A stretch of 64,000 nucleotides of DNA, from positions 13,454,001 through 13,518,000 of the forward strand of contig OX637334.1 in NCBI GenBank assembly GCA_951799405.1. The letters run 5' to 3'. The notes below the pieces were generated by a model. It was not told the origin of the DNA and searched no databases. It saw nothing but the letters and a program-made list of their open reading frames with translations. This DNA is from Agapetus fuscipes (lineage: Eukaryota; Arthropoda; Insecta; Trichoptera; Glossosomatidae). Position 1 is the first letter of the stretch, and the number at the start of each line of letters is the position of its first letter. Positions 40,878-52,277 of this stretch are shown here, piece after piece. The position numbers were made by a program, and so were the translations under genes.

Positions 40878-41579
40878 AAAACTAAAAACAATTTGGAAAA
40901 TATAAAATAATTGTTAACCCCTTGAAAAGAAAAAGGAAGGAGGTAATAATTAAATTGAGTTTGTTCTTACTTTTGGATTAAAAACAATTTTATTTCACAA
41001 CGGTGTTTTTTCCATTGCAACGTTTTAATTATGAAATGATTCCGTGAAACTTTTCACGGAAGAAACATGTTAATCAATTATTTTTATAAGTCGTAAATAA
41101 TTTCAGTCGTAAGGGAAAATTAAATTTAATGTTGGTCTCGGCAAATAAGCGCCAAAAACAATGACACAATATAATGTGAACACAATATAAAATACCAATG
41201 CAATATTAATGACACAATTGCAATATTGCATTCTGTTTCATAAAAATATTCTTGAGGTTAAGGACCCGTAATATATTTTCACAACTAACATTGGAATATT
41301 TAGCCAGTTTGTATGATTCTTTTTTTTACCGACGCATAGTTAAACTTAACACGTAAAATAATTTAATTCCTACATTATTAATTTAATCCCAATCGATGTT
41401 TGAATAAACCGCAACAGCTAAATGCCATTAGAAGAAAAAGATTCTGTTTTGTTCAAAAAATATTTTGTTCAATTGTGTGTGGAGACGGAAAACCGATAGT
41501 TGCCGCTAAAAATCGCTGTCTGACGTCACTATCGAAACTTTTTCAAAAAAATTTCGTGTGTCTAAACTGAGCCTTATTA

Positions 41580-42421
41580 AGGTGAAATTCCACCAGTGTG
41601 CCGCACTGTGCTGCACAGTGCGGCACAGCGTGCAAAACAAATGTTTGTTCCGGTCGACTCACGCAAGCGAACAGCAACAAATTGTGCGTGAACATTCTAG
41701 CAAAGTTCGCGCACAGCTGCGAACTTGTGTACGCGCACTGCTCCAGCGGTGGACTTGTCTCGACGTGCCGCACTCGTGTTCGCGAACTCACTTTTTGCTT
41801 CCGCTTCTCGATCGAAAACATTGATTTGTGCGCGCACAATGGATTGAAGTCATGATAAAACTATCGATTTTTTAAGCAATGGAAATGAATCCTGGTATTT
41901 ATTTTCTTTGTAAAAGTGTGACATTAATGAAAATAATCACGCATGTTTATTGATTTTAATTATTTATTACCTAAATTATAAGTTTACAAAAATATAGGTT
42001 TTTTTAGATATCTCGAAAACTGTTCAAACACATCAACGAAATTAATTAATGTACGTTTTGTAGACATTGTATCATTCTATAATTAAAAGGATAAAATATA
42101 TTGCCATAATATTAAGCAGCAAATAAAACGAAAAATATGTGAAAAAGCGTGTTTATTTTTCAAATTTTACTTTTACTTCGACCATAATTATGAGAGACAT
42201 AACCTGAAAAACATCTGTCAATTTTTGGTACGAGCCCGCCGTGTGCGTTGTGCGAGCTGCGAACAAAATGTGCTGCACTGTGCGCGAACCCAAGTTCCGC
42301 ACAGCTTTGTTGGTGGACACAGACGCTTCCATTCAAATGGCGCAGTGCGCGCACTCTCCAAGTTCTGTACAAATTGTGCGTAACAAATTGTGCTGCACAC
42401 GATTTTGGTGGAACCCTACCT
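41580..42421. mobile_element. PIF/Harbinger-like MITE with TTA duplication
   Basis: Ends AGGTGAAATTCCACCAGTGT and, inverted, AGGTAGGGTTCCACCAAAAT. TTA flanks both sides (41577-41579, 42422-42424). Subterminal GTGCTGCAC-rich repeats on both sides produce spurious ORFs on both strands. It inserted next to the right end of the element ending at 41574. Confidence 0.85.
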
Positions 42422-42424
42422 TTA

Positions 42425-43490
42425 GGTGGTGTCTTGAATTTTTGACATTTCTACATAGCGTCACTAGTGTTGTGCAATACGCGCTTGTGTATGCCAAACA
42501 TCGATACCTTTATATTTATTTATTTTTCATAAAAAAAATTATTTATTCAGTTATCTATGGTACCCACCAAACAAAGTGTTAGTTTTGATACTAATGGGAT
42601 CAATGATAATACTGCAAAAAGACGATTGCTTAAAAAGATTAGCTTCATTACTTACACACAACTAAATGTTTTGTTATGAAAATTGGCTATACCTAAACAT
42701 GACCGTATTTTGTGCTATAAAGTCATGTGCAGTCCACTGTACAATTTATTTTTTCTTTTTGAAGCATTTTCAAGTTGACTTTATGATGATTAAAACACTT
42801 TTTGACACGAACTAACTTGTAGAACGAAATGTTTTCAGCCTTGTTTTCGGGTCTTGATTGAGAATTTGGGATGATATAACCACTCATCATTGCAGCAGAT
42901 TATTTTAAAGTAATTATTCTTTAAAAGTTTAACTTGTCAACACTTTAAGCTTGATAAATCACTCCGAATCTCCGGCGGCGGCTTCGTTTGTTTGGCGGCA
43001 AGCTACAAGACAAACAGAATTTTGCGAGGTTTCCCGTTCCCTCGTACTAATACAACCTAACAGATGTGCGTCTCTTTCAAACAAGTGCACTCGCCCGCGT
43101 GTTAGCTGAAACATCGCTATGATGTTGCATCACTCTTTCTCCTACTGAGTTTCACATGTCTCCTCTATCGTTCCTTACTCTGTGGATGATCCACAGTCAA
43201 TGGGGTGATCATAAACAGGGTTCATATCGGACCTGTGAAAACACGAGACGTTCGCGCCAGTAGGCTCTTGGCTGGGGAACCGGAAATACATGAATGGTGG
43301 TAAATTTAAATTGGCTGCAAGGCGGTAAATTTAAATTGGCTGCAGTTTGAAAATATTATTCTGAGTATTAAAATCATGATATTATATAGCCGTTATTATA
43401 ATGGCGGTAAAATTTAATTTGTGGCAGTTTGAAAATATAAATCTTAGTATTAAAATTATGCTATTAGGTATTATTGCAAAAATGTCAAAG
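42425..43490. other. no gene found
   Basis: A 43-bp piece (TGTGCTATAAAGTCATGTGC...) at about 42712 is shared with 3890. A short tandem repeat GGCGGTAAATTTAAATTGGC occurs at 43298-43345. Nothing else is recognised. Confidence 0.5.
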
Positions 43491-43492
43491 TT

Positions 43493-44590
43493 CAGTAATG
43501 ATACCAATTATATGAAAAAATGATACAATGAAATCTTTGTAGATAAAAAAATATCTAAAGATGCACACTTTTTAACAAAATAATTATTTTTTGGTACATT
43601 TCCAAATAGGAGGCAGTCAATTTAAGGGGGTTGTGCCCATAGATTTTTTTTTTAATTATTTTTTTTGTAGGTAATTACAAAAGTAATGATACCAACTAGT
43701 AATAGTAGTAATAGTAAAGTAATATTAAAAAATGAAACAATGAAATCTTTGTAGGTAAAAAATATCTAAAGTTGAATACTTAATAACAAAATTAATAATA
43801 TTTTTTAGTGTTGATCTGTTAACACAGTGAAAGTCCATTTTTATAAATATTTAAAAATATAAATGGTAAAACATTGTTTTAATTCACTTTATTTTATTTG
43901 TTTATTTATGCTCGAATATTTTCGCCTAATGAGGCATCTTCAAGAGCAGAATGGTTACACATTTTTACTTTAATTTTGAGTTTTTTATACCACCAGATTT
44001 TTTTAGCCATACTGGCATCTATAATATTTTTTAGTGTTGATCTGTTAACACACTTTCACTGTGTTAACAGATCAACAGAAATTTTAAGTAATGATACCAA
44101 TTATATGAAAAAATGATATAATGAAATCTTTGTAGATAAAAAAATATGTAAAGATGCACACTTTTTAACAAAATAATTATTTTTTGGTACATTTCGAAAT
44201 AGGAGGCAGTCAATTTGAGAGGGTTGTGCCCATAGATTTTTTTTTGAAATTTTATATTTTGTAGGTAATTACATAAGTAATGATACCAACTATATTAAAA
44301 AATGATACAATGAAATCTTTGTAGATAAAAAATATCTAAAGTTGCATACTTTATAACAAAATTAATATTTTTTGGTACATTTCCAAATAGGAGGCAGTCG
44401 ATTTGATTTTTTTGCCCATAGATTTTTTGCAGAAATTATACATTTTGTAGGTAATTACATAAGTAATGATACTAATTATATGAAAAAATGATACAATGAA
44501 AGTTTTGCAGATAAAAAATATCTTAAGTTGCACACTTTTTAACAAAACTGTTATTTTTTGGTACATTTCCAAATAGGAGGCAGTCGATTT
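43493..44590. repeat. tandem array of ~186-bp units
   Basis: Five units start AATGATACCAA(T/C)TAT at about 43496, 43682, 44089, 44277 and 44462. All share AAATCTTTGTAGATAAAAAA, ACATTTCCAAATAGGAGGCA and GCCCATAGATTTTTT. Units 2 and 3 are separated by an insertion at about 43809-44077 with inverted ends. Confidence 0.8.
43809..44077. mobile_element. small TIR element within the tandem array
   Basis: Left end TGTTGATCTGTTAACACAGT at 43809; right end, its inverse, at 44053-44077. Just before the right end lies another direct copy of the left end, so 44034-44077 forms a perfect 18-bp-arm palindrome with a 7-nt loop. Confidence 0.6.
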
Positions 44591-44820
44591 GAAGTGGGAG
44601 TGGTGAAAAAATTTGGTGATGTGGGAAGCAAGTCTGAGTCAAACGGGAAACTGATGAAAGAATTGGAAAAGCGCGCTAGTAGAGAAAGGAGTGTGATGGG
44701 AACGATTGCGAAAAATAGGAAACTCACAAAGAATATGAGATTAGCGGTACCTACACAATAGCATATTGGTACTGACATTGATGTATGGAAGTGAGGCGTG
44801 GACAGTATTTAAGAGAAATG
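44585..44820 (+). pseudogene. RTE-A fragment (connection domain)
   Basis: FEVGVVKKFGDVGSKSESNG, LMKELEKRASRERSVMGTIA and KNMRLAVPTQ match the region after YADD in the 60451 ORF (EIVDEFRYLGSMFEKNGKMT). Stops follow. Joined at 44830-45113 by its 3' UTR. Confidence 0.75.
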
Positions 44821-44829
44821 GCTTACCTG

Positions 44830-45113
44830 AGAGCAATTTAAAAAATGTAATTTGTGATGTTTGTTCCTTGACTTATAGGTTGGTATGCGGCTGACCACCC
44901 ATACTGTAAAAAATGGTTCACTTTGCCAATGTCACCCCTGTTTTAGGGAAGGACGGCAAGAGTTGCAGGGCTTATGTTCATTTGAGATTGGGTTTTTATA
45001 TTGTAGGTCCACATGCGGCATGTGTTAGCGCAAAATTATACATGTCTGCTTGTGGGAATGCATTTAATATAAATCTTAAATGATATATATCTTTGCAGCT
45101 TAGATTAGATTAG
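44830..45113 (+). repeat. RTE-A1 3' UTR copy with tail
   Basis: AATGTAATTTGTGATGTTTG, CCTTGACTTATAGGTTGGTA, end CTTAGATTAGATTAGAATG. Confidence 0.88.
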
Positions 45114-45177
45114 AATGACACTGAATGATTTGCAATGATTGGGTGATGAACGAGTTTGGTTTAAAACGGAATAGTTA

Positions 45178-45236
45178 TTGGGCGCGGATACTACTTGGAT
45201 GGGTGACCGCTAGGTACACCGCGTGTTGTTGGTATT
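45178..45236 (+). pseudogene. 5S rRNA-derived fragment (3' half)
   Basis: ATTGGGCGCGGATACTACTT, GGATGGGTGACCGC and ACACCGCGTGTTGTTGG match the second half of animal 5S rRNA, including the C-box region of the internal promoter. The first half is missing or unrecognisable, so it is not a functional gene. It directly precedes a tRNA-type SINE. Confidence 0.75.
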
Positions 45237-45242
45237 TCTTGG

Positions 45243-45535
45243 ACCGGTCCGTAGTCCAGTGACAACATTTCGGACTTGCAAATGCAAGGTTGTATATTCG
45301 AATCCCGGCAAAGCACAAAAATATACCATTTATATTTCCAAATGTGCTCTTCGCTGGGTTGAAAAATTCATAAACCTTTACCAAAGACCGGTCACTGAAA
45401 GGTCCACCCAACCTTACAACAACTGGGTCTTGCTTGAGAATTGGCGCTTTCTACAGTGAAGATCAAGCTTGCAGAGGGCTCTTGAGGTGTGATACACACA
45501 AAAATAGCGCTTACCAAATAAATCATTCTAATATT
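45243..45535 (+). repeat. SINE family C
   Basis: Head GGTCCGTAGTCCAGTG, B box ATATTCGAATCCCGG, body with ACCGGTCACTGAAAGGTCC, 3' end GCGCTTACCAAATAAATCAT. Confidence 0.8.
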
Positions 45536-45944
45536 ATTAAAGTACAATAAAGCATGATGATGGGGCTCAAAGTTGGTAGGTCACGGAGGTACATATTTTG
45601 CTGGGAGATATGTACCACTTAAATACCGTGTAACGCCATATACCAACATAGTCCTACTCCACTCCTAGCGTCCACGTGTGGCCACTTAGCCCCGGGCAAT
45701 GTGGTCACTGGCAATACCAGCAGCCATAGCAGATAGGAGAGGGCGATGGCGAGCCTCCGGCGCCATAAAACCGGATCACCCCAGCTAAGGGAAGGATAAC
45801 CCTGACAGAAAAACCCTGATCCTCCTGGTAGGGGGTTGGGCGAAGGGCTAACAACCCTTTCCTGCAAAAATTAAAAATGTTGCAAATCCTGCATATCAAT
45901 GCCTCGGACCAAAAAGACACCGGAGACGACCCAAGCACGATACT

Positions 45945-47222
45945 AGGCTACGAATCGGATTTTGGAATGTACTGAGCTTAAATAGACCGGGCTCAACCCA
46001 GATTGTTACGAAAGAGCTGGCTAGGTACAATCTGGATGTGACAGCTGTGCAAGAGGTGAGGTGGCCGGGTAGTGGTGAGAAGATGGTCAATCCACCATCT
46101 TCTACAGTGGTACGAACAATGACCGACATGAATTCGGAACAGGCTTTGTCGTAAGCCAGAACGCTAGAAGGGCAGTGTTATCTTATGAACCAATTAACGA
46201 GCGGATTTGCGTACTTCGGCTAAAGGGCCGACGGCGTAACTTAGCTCTCATCTGTGTACACGCGCCCACTGAAAGCGATGACGATGACAACAAAAACGCC
46301 TTTTATGATTTGTTGGAATCCACTTACGACCGACTACCACGGTATGACATAAAATGTGTATTAGGTGACCTGAATGCCAAAGTTCGTAGAGAAGAATGTT
46401 TTGTACCCTCCATTGGAACAAACAGCCTTCATGAAAACAGCAACGATAATGGTATGAGAGTCATCCACTTTGCCAAAATGTCAATCATGGGCACAATTTT
46501 TCCACACAAAGAAATCCACAAGGGAACGTGGAAGTCTCACGATGGTCTCTGTAATCTGTATCTGTAACTCTGTCGCCATTCCGCTAGGGGTGGCCAGAGC
46601 CTCTGCAGAGTTGCCTCCATTTTTTCCTATCCTTACATACCTCTTTCAATAATTCCTTCATATCCATCACTTTTTTCATGCATTTTCTTCTTTTACGCTC
46701 TTTTTGTATATCCCATTCTTTCATAATCTCCTCAATCTGATCACTCCATACTTTTCCCGGTCGTCCCTTCCCTCTTTTTCCTTTCACACTTTCTTTGTAT
46801 ACATACTTTGTCAGTCTATCATCATTCATTCTTTCCACATGCCCAAACCATCTCATCACATTCTTTTGTACTTTAACTTTCACATCCTCTTTCAAATTAC
46901 ATTCTTTTTTTACCCATTCATTCATAACTCTATCCCTCAAAGTTTTTCCTGTCATACTTCTCAAATGCTTCATTTCCACCGTACATACTTTACTCATTTC
47001 GCTGGTAGAACAGTGAATCAAATTGACCACCTTCTCGTTGAAAGGAAACATCTAAGAATGATTCATAATGTTCGGAGCTATCGGGGGGCAGACTGTGACA
47101 CAGATCACTTCCTGTCTGTGGCAATTTTCAAAGAAAAAATACTGAGTCATAATAAATCAAAACCGTCTACAAGACTAAGATATAATCTGGACATCCTGAA
47201 CAATAAAGAGGGATTAGAAAGG
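45945..47222 (+). pseudogene. LINE B endonuclease (split by RTE insertion)
   Basis: RIGFWNVLSLNRPGSTQIVT, LDVTAVQEVRWPGSGE, ERICVLRLKGRRRNLALICV, HAPTESDDD and CVLGDLNAKVRRE are EEP-family endonuclease motifs. After the insertion at 46547-47002 it resumes NQIDHLLVERKHLRMIHNVR, YRGADCDTDHFLSVA, the conserved DxxL and SDH-type end. Frameshifts occur near 46090 and 46170. Such sequences are often misannotated as craniofacial development protein 2. Confidence 0.85.
46547..47002 (-). mobile_element. RTE-A2 3' fragment inserted in LINE B
   Basis: Target duplication TGGT (46543-46546, 47003-47006). The minus strand codes SEMSKVCTVEMKHLRSMTGK to LCRGSGHP stop, then the end GGCGACAGAGTTACAGATAC. It matches the C-terminus of the 60451 ORF closely. 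Confidence 0.9.
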
Positions 47223-47224
47223 TA

Positions 47225-48203
47225 GGGGAAAGACGTATACCTTGGGACGGTTTTACCTTGGGACAGTTGCTATAACTTTTGTTGGGCTCTACTGGCAGAT
47301 CTAGGATATACGTCATAAGCTGGCAGCAGTGTTTTTGAGTAATTGAATGTACCCCTTTCCTGTTTAAAAAAAGATTCTTGGTGACAGGTGGTCCAAGTGT
47401 GTTTTCGATACTATGAATTAAAATTTACCCCCGTTTTGAAGAAGTGCATAACACCACAGTAAATAATATTACTCATACATTTTGATACCCTTTCATTACT
47501 ATGTTATTCATGAACACAATATGAAGCATTTTTTATGAAAATCTCTAAAGTTATAGTTTTTAGGTAAAGTTTGTAAAAATATGTGCATATTTGTACCTTG
47601 GGACAGTTTTTGGGTTTCACCATGGGACGTGTCCTATGATGAAACCAAGATTCTGATTTGTCTCCTTTAAGAGAAGGAGACAAACGTGGAAACACCATCA
47701 ACAAGTAGTGCAACTAACACAGCGAAGACTCCAGAGGAACTTCGTCCTCTGTAGCTGGGAACTTCGTCCTGCATAGTGAAGATACCGCCTGAGCCTACCA
47801 TATGTTGGGGACAGCATTCATTCAACTTCAAGTTTCCTAGAGTATTAACCTCAAATAATGTACCTAAGCATTACATTATAAAATAAATTGTGCACTTATT
47901 TTTTATTATTAAAATTAATTCAATTCTCATATTAATTTATTCAATATGATTCTATCCCTGTCCCAATGTGCAACCAACCCTGTCCCAAGGTACAAGACCT
48001 GTTTGTACCTTGGGACAAATTGCACTGTCTTGTTATTCGGTGAGTACCGACTTCTTTAATGATGTTTTGGCAAATACGTATTCACCATTCACTAGCCAAA
48101 ACTGCATTCTTTCATGGGGATAAGTTGAAATTCAATTTGATTTACATACCAAAAATTTAAAAAATCAAAAGCGAATTCTGTCCCAAGGTACACGTCTTTC
48201 CCC
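47225..48203. mobile_element. TA-flanked MITE with repeated TACCTTGGGACAG motif
   Basis: Ends GGGGAAAGACGTATACCTTG and, inverted, GGGGAAAGACGTGTACCTTG; TA at 47223-47224 and 48204-48205. The TIR-internal motif TACCTTGGGACAG recurs at about 47256, 47594, 47978, 48005 and 48180 in both orientations. No coding sequence is recognised. Confidence 0.88.
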
Positions 48204-48208
48204 TATAG

Positions 48209-48871
48209 TTGCACAACCTGGGTGAGAGTCAGGTGGCAGTTATAACTGAAGCCAGTGATAACCAGTACTCGGAATTTCAGATGTCTCAAGATGAAGTCAT
48301 GGATGAAGTCTCAAGTGTGGAAGAAAGTGATCCTACAGCAAACCAGCTGAGGGTTGAAGAGTCTTGGAAGCTAATTATGCAGGTCATTAAGCAAACTGCT
48401 GAAAAGGAGATTGGGAAGATGGACCAACATGCAAGTAAGCCATGGTTTGATGAGGAATGCAGGCGTGCTGTTATGTGGCGGAAGGAACTCAGAAACTGTC
48501 TTCTTCAAGGAAGTAACCAAAACCTGGAGAATGAATGGAAAGGAAGAAAAAGACAAATACGAAACCTCCTGAGAGCCAAAAAACGCTTGCATCATAAGCG
48601 GCTGATGGAGAAGCTTGAGAGTGACTTTGATTCCGTCAGAAAGGTGAAGTGTGGATTTCAACAGCGTAGTAGCCAGATAAGGGATGAACAGGGAAACATC
48701 ATTGCTGATCGAGATCAAATACTTGATGTATGGAAGAATCATTTCACTGGATTGCTGCGAGGTGAGAGTTCGGATAATCCTTTGCAACCATCTAGAGTTC
48801 TCACGGTGGAACCCGAAGTTCCTCCACCAAGTCGAGATGAGGTAGTACAGGCAATTAAGAGTTTAAAGTAG
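48209..48871 (+). pseudogene. LINE B linker between endonuclease and RT
   Basis: VEESWKLIMQVIKQTAEKEI, KPWFDEECRRAVMWRKELRN and QRSSQIRDEQGNIIADRDQI, then a stop after VVQAIKSLK. Homology continues in frame as SRAPGNDDIPAELLKCGGEA. This is the usual linker with the WFDEEC motif in RTE-like elements. Confidence 0.82.
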
Positions 48872-49766
48872 TCAAGAGCTCCTGGAAACGATGATATCCC
48901 TGCTGAGTTACTGAAATGTGGCGGAGAAGCCTTAGAAAATGCTCTGTGGGGTCTTTATCAGGATGTTTGGAAACATGAGGTACTGCCGGATAGCTGGAAA
49001 GTTGCACTATTGTGTCCAATACATAAAAAAGGAGACAAAATGCTATGCTCTAATTATTTATAGAGGTATCTCACTTCTCCCAGCGGCATACAAAATATTG
49101 TCTAATATTCTGGTAAGAATTATGCCATATGCTGAATGTGCGCTTGGAGAGTACCAAGCAGGTTTCAGAAGGAATCGGAGCACAACCGACCAGATCTTTT
49201 CTTTGAGACAAATATTAGAGAAGAAGTGGGAATATGCTCAAGATACTCATTGCCTTTTTGTCGACTTCAAGACTGCTTATGACTCAGTGCATCGTTTGGG
49301 GCTGTGGAGCGTTTTACGAGACTATGGAATTCCTGGAAAACTCATCAAACTGGTTCAGATATCCATAGAAAATTCAAGAGCTCAAATACTGCTGCAGGGA
49401 CAGGTCTCGGATCCCTTTGAGATCAGTTCAGGCCTAAAGCAGGGTGACGCCCTTTCTCCATTGCTCTTCAAACTAACCTTAGAAAAGTTCGTGAGAGAAA
49501 CCAAACCTGTGTATGGTGGAATCACCATAGGAAGTACCATTAGGCTGCTGGGATATGCGGATGATGTGGTGCTTCTGGGAGAGAACGCTGCACAGCTCCG
49601 GGCGCTCTTCTTACCAATCGAGAGAATGGCAAGGAGGATAGGATTGAGAATTAATGAGAGGAAAACTGAATACTTGCATGTGGCGCGGCGGGATATTCAA
49701 GAAGATTTGAATGTAGATAATTACAAGTTTAAGAACTGCAATTCATTCAAATACTTGGGTAGGTAA
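48872..49766 (+). pseudogene. LINE B reverse transcriptase
   Basis: APGNDDIPAELLKCGGEALE, a stop and shift near 49040-49060, then RGISLLPAAYKILSNILVRI, EYQAGFRRNRSTTDQIFSLR, motif A LFVDFKTAYDSVHR, motif B SGLKQGDALSPLLFKLTLEK, motif C LLGYADDVVLLGE. The catalytic residues are intact. The protein ends by a stop after KYLGR, before the thumb at 49800-50595. Confidence 0.87.
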
Positions 49767-49799
49767 ATGACAAAAATATCCTATCCGCAGAATTACATG

Positions 49800-50595
49800 C
49801 CCGAATTCACTCCGGCAATAATGCTTTTTTTGGCCTTAGAGGGCTATTGTGCTCAAAATGGCTATCCCGCTCCACAAAATTCAAGATTTACACTTCCATT
49901 GTTCGGCCAGTTGTGTTGTACGGATGCGAAGCCTGGAGTCTGACTCAAAAACAAGAAAAATCTCTCCAGGTCTTTGAGAACAAAATGCTTCGTCGCATTC
50001 TCGGACCTGTATTTGAAGATAACAGGTCGCTCCCCCAGTTCTTGTTTAGCGTATACGCCAATCTTGTCAAATATGTCTTTTTCATGCAGTTGTCTTATGA
50101 ATCAAATTCTACACAATCTGAGCTAAGGAAACCCGTAAAACTCGATAATGTGAAAGTTCTTTTAAATATTTTTAAAATAAATTTCTTGTTTTCATAAGAC
50201 ACATTGGTCCAGTACACATGCAAACATTGCTTATGTAAAGTTTTCTCAATGGCGTATACGATACAAGAACTAAGGCAGCGAGGTGGCGTATCCGGACCAA
50301 CGCGGAGCTGATGTCCGTGTTTCAAGATGCTAACATAGTGTTGGTAATGAAATCAAGAAGACTCCAGTGGGCCGGACATGTAGCACGTGCAGAGGACTCC
50401 AGGATCATCAGAACAGTCTTGGATGGTGCCCCCTCAGGTGTTAGACCACTCAGATGTCCTAGGATGCGGTGGGCAGACAACGTTGAAGCCGACGCCGAAG
50501 TTCTGGGAGTGAGGGGACCATGGAGGGAAGCAGCACAAGACAGAGAGTCCAGGAGGATTGTGGTGCGGGAGGCCCTGAGCCTTCAAGGCTTATGA
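49800..50595 (+). pseudogene. LINE B C-terminal region, split by a MITE
   Basis: CSKWLSRSTKFKIYTSIVRP, VVLYGCEAWSLTQKQEKSLQ and RRILGPVFEDNR run up to 50027. After the MITE, RWRIRTNAELMSVFQDANIV, SRRLQWAGHVARAEDSRIIR, and the stop after LSLQGL. It is the typical C-terminal tail with GHVAR. Confidence 0.85.
50028..50280. mobile_element. 253-bp TIR MITE
   Basis: Ends CGCTCCCCCAGTTCTTGTTT and, inverted, CGCTGCCTTAGTTCTTGTAT, then GCGTATACGCCA. AGGT lies at both borders (50024-50027, 50281-50284). Excising it joins FEDNR to WRIRT exactly. Confidence 0.85.
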
Positions 50596-50629
50596 GCCGA
50601 AGAAAGTAAAGTAAGTAAGTAAGTAAAGC

Positions 50630-50905
50630 ATGATGAGATGGTTTGGACATTTTGAAAGGATGGATGATGAACGACTGACAAAGAAAGTGTACAGAGGAAA
50701 TGTGAGAGGAAAGTGTGGAAGGGAAAGACAGAGGAAGGAATGGATAGACCAAATAGGTGAGATTGCAAAAGAATGGAACCTGCAGAGTGAGAATAAGAGG
50801 AGAGTATGTATGTGGAAAGTGATGAATGTTGAAGAGATGAAAGATATATGCAGGGTCAGAAAAAAGTGGAGACGCATCTGTGGAGGCAGCAGCGGCTCTA
50901 ACTAA
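50630..50905 (+). pseudogene. RTE-A3 C-terminal fragment
   Basis: MMRWFGHFERMDDERLTKKV, EWIDQIGEIAKEWNLQSENK and RKKWRRICGGSSGSN stop. A third RTE-A subfamily, immediately after the LINE B tail. 50906-51204 shows nothing recognised. Confidence 0.8.
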
Positions 50906-51204
50906 AATCCGAGAGAGGGGATGAATTTGGAAAATAGTTTGATGTCCACCCTATAGCACCTCACGTAGCGTACACCAACGAATTGTTACCTAAAAATCTA
51001 AGCCAAGCGCTTGTTCAATAAAATTCCATAAATGTACTTCACCTCTGATTTTTTTAGAGTTTTAACTTTTTTATTTTTAAAAATACGCTACATTTGAAAA
51101 TGTGTACGTGAGTTTGCAATTGATTTTTGTTTTTGAATTGTAGTAAATAAGACAATAATTAGGTTGAAAAGACCACTACAATAAGCAAGTTCTTGCTTAC
51201 CTTA

Positions 51205-51494
51205 GGGGGCCGTCCATAAATTACGTCATCGATTTTGGCCGATTAGCGACCCCCCCCCTCCCTACAATCATCCTATAGTCATTATCTAATGACCCTACCT
51301 CCCCCTCTTGCTGTAATGATGGATGAGCTTAATAATAAATAATGTTATATTACTTACATAATATTTAGTATATTTCGTAGAAATTGGTATTTACAAGAAC
51401 GACGTCACTTTTGGTACTCGAAAATCATTTGCCATCATCCGCAGACCAGACTCCCCCCCCCTTAATGCGAATGACGTAATATATGGACAGCCCC
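51205..51494. mobile_element. TA-flanked MITE (290 bp)
   Basis: Ends GGGGGCCGTCCATAAATTAC and, inverted, GGGGCTGTCCATATATTACG, then GTCAT; TA at 51203-51204 and 51495-51496. A C-run follows each TIR. Confidence 0.85.
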
Positions 51495-52277
51495 TAGTCT
51501 GTTTTGGATGTTCCTTTAAAAGATGTTGAATTATCAAAATAGTCCTAAAATTTAATATCCTGTTCACACAGTAATTTCAAAATGGAAATAAATACACTTG
51601 CTTTTAAAGAATCACTTTGTTCATCGTGCCTCTTACTGGATTTTCACGAAGTCACGCCAGGAGCAGTGAAGTGGATGGAGGGCTTGGATCTTCGTCTCTG
51701 ACGCGGCCTAATGGCCAAGTGATTTGCTGTGCTTGCCGGCCATACGCAAAGTAAAAAGTAAGTACAGTTTCCAAGCAGAGGTTATTTAAATGTAATCTTA
51801 AAATGAAAAAAAAAATGTTTCACAAATATTTCCGATTCAGGGAAGCACTTCTGTTTCGTTTTTTCCATGGCAAAACACGCGCCAGAACTAACTTTTAGCC
51901 AAAGAACAATATATTTTTTATTTGTGTAATATTATGATGGCAGCTCCTTGTGAAATACTGGATCGAGGAATTTCCGAAAAGAATAATCTCATTCATTCAT
52001 TTATAATATCATCATGTTTATGTTTCAACGCGGTATACCATTTTTCGTGAGGTATATACAGGCGCCAACAGTTTATGTATTGTCCATTGCGTCATACTTA
52101 CAGACTCTCATATACACATACAATAAAAAACACCAGTGGGGAAAATCTAAAAATCACCTCTTGCCCGAACCAGCCCGAATCACGTTTTAACATGTTTATA
52201 TTGCGTTCGTGCAGGGAACGAGGCACGGGGAAAGAATGAAGAGGGTCTCATATTTCATACTTAGCAAAACAATAATA
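51495..52277. other. no gene found
   Basis: A 38-codon frame at about 51582-51701 (MEINTLAFKESLCSSCLLLD) has no supporting evidence. No repeat is recognised. Confidence 0.4.

Larger units (their letters stand above)
35042..41574. mobile_element. PIF/Harbinger-like TIR element, internally duplicated
   Basis: Left end AGGCTCAGTTTACACCCACG at 35042; right end, inverse of AGGCTCAGTTTAGACACACG, at 41574; both continue into AAGTTTCGATAGTGACGTCA. The left flank is TTA; the right flank is imperfect (TAT). A second, truncated left-end-like sequence at 36590 begins a repeat of the whole left part: 35042-35440 matches 36590-36877 plus 40883-40985, and 36420-36545 matches 40990-41115. The superfamily is inferred from TIR, TTA flank and the short exon. 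Confidence 0.65.
45552..50625 (+). mobile_element. RTE-like LINE B, near full length, three insertions inside
   Basis: 5' UTR (45552-45935), endonuclease, reverse transcriptase and C-terminal part in collinear pieces, ending in a (TAAG)n tail AAGTAAGTAAGTAAGTAAAG at 50606-50625. Insertions: an RTE-A2 fragment (46547-47002, duplication TGGT), a TA-flanked MITE (47225-48203) and a TIR MITE (50028-50280, duplication AGGT). Removing all three restores continuous coding except for stops and frameshifts. Confidence 0.88.

Noticed and set aside
41543..42582. Several ORFs on both strands rich in Cys, His and Ala
   Set aside because: They arise from the GTGCTGCAC-rich palindromic subterminal repeats of a MITE.
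45945..46567. Host craniofacial development protein 2-like gene
   Set aside because: That annotation is usually given to RTE-like endonucleases; a reverse transcriptase of the same LINE follows here.
51582..51701. Short ORF MEINTLAFKESLCSSCLLLD as a zinc-finger associated domain
   Set aside because: Only 39 codons with an incomplete cysteine pattern and no splice donor that fits.
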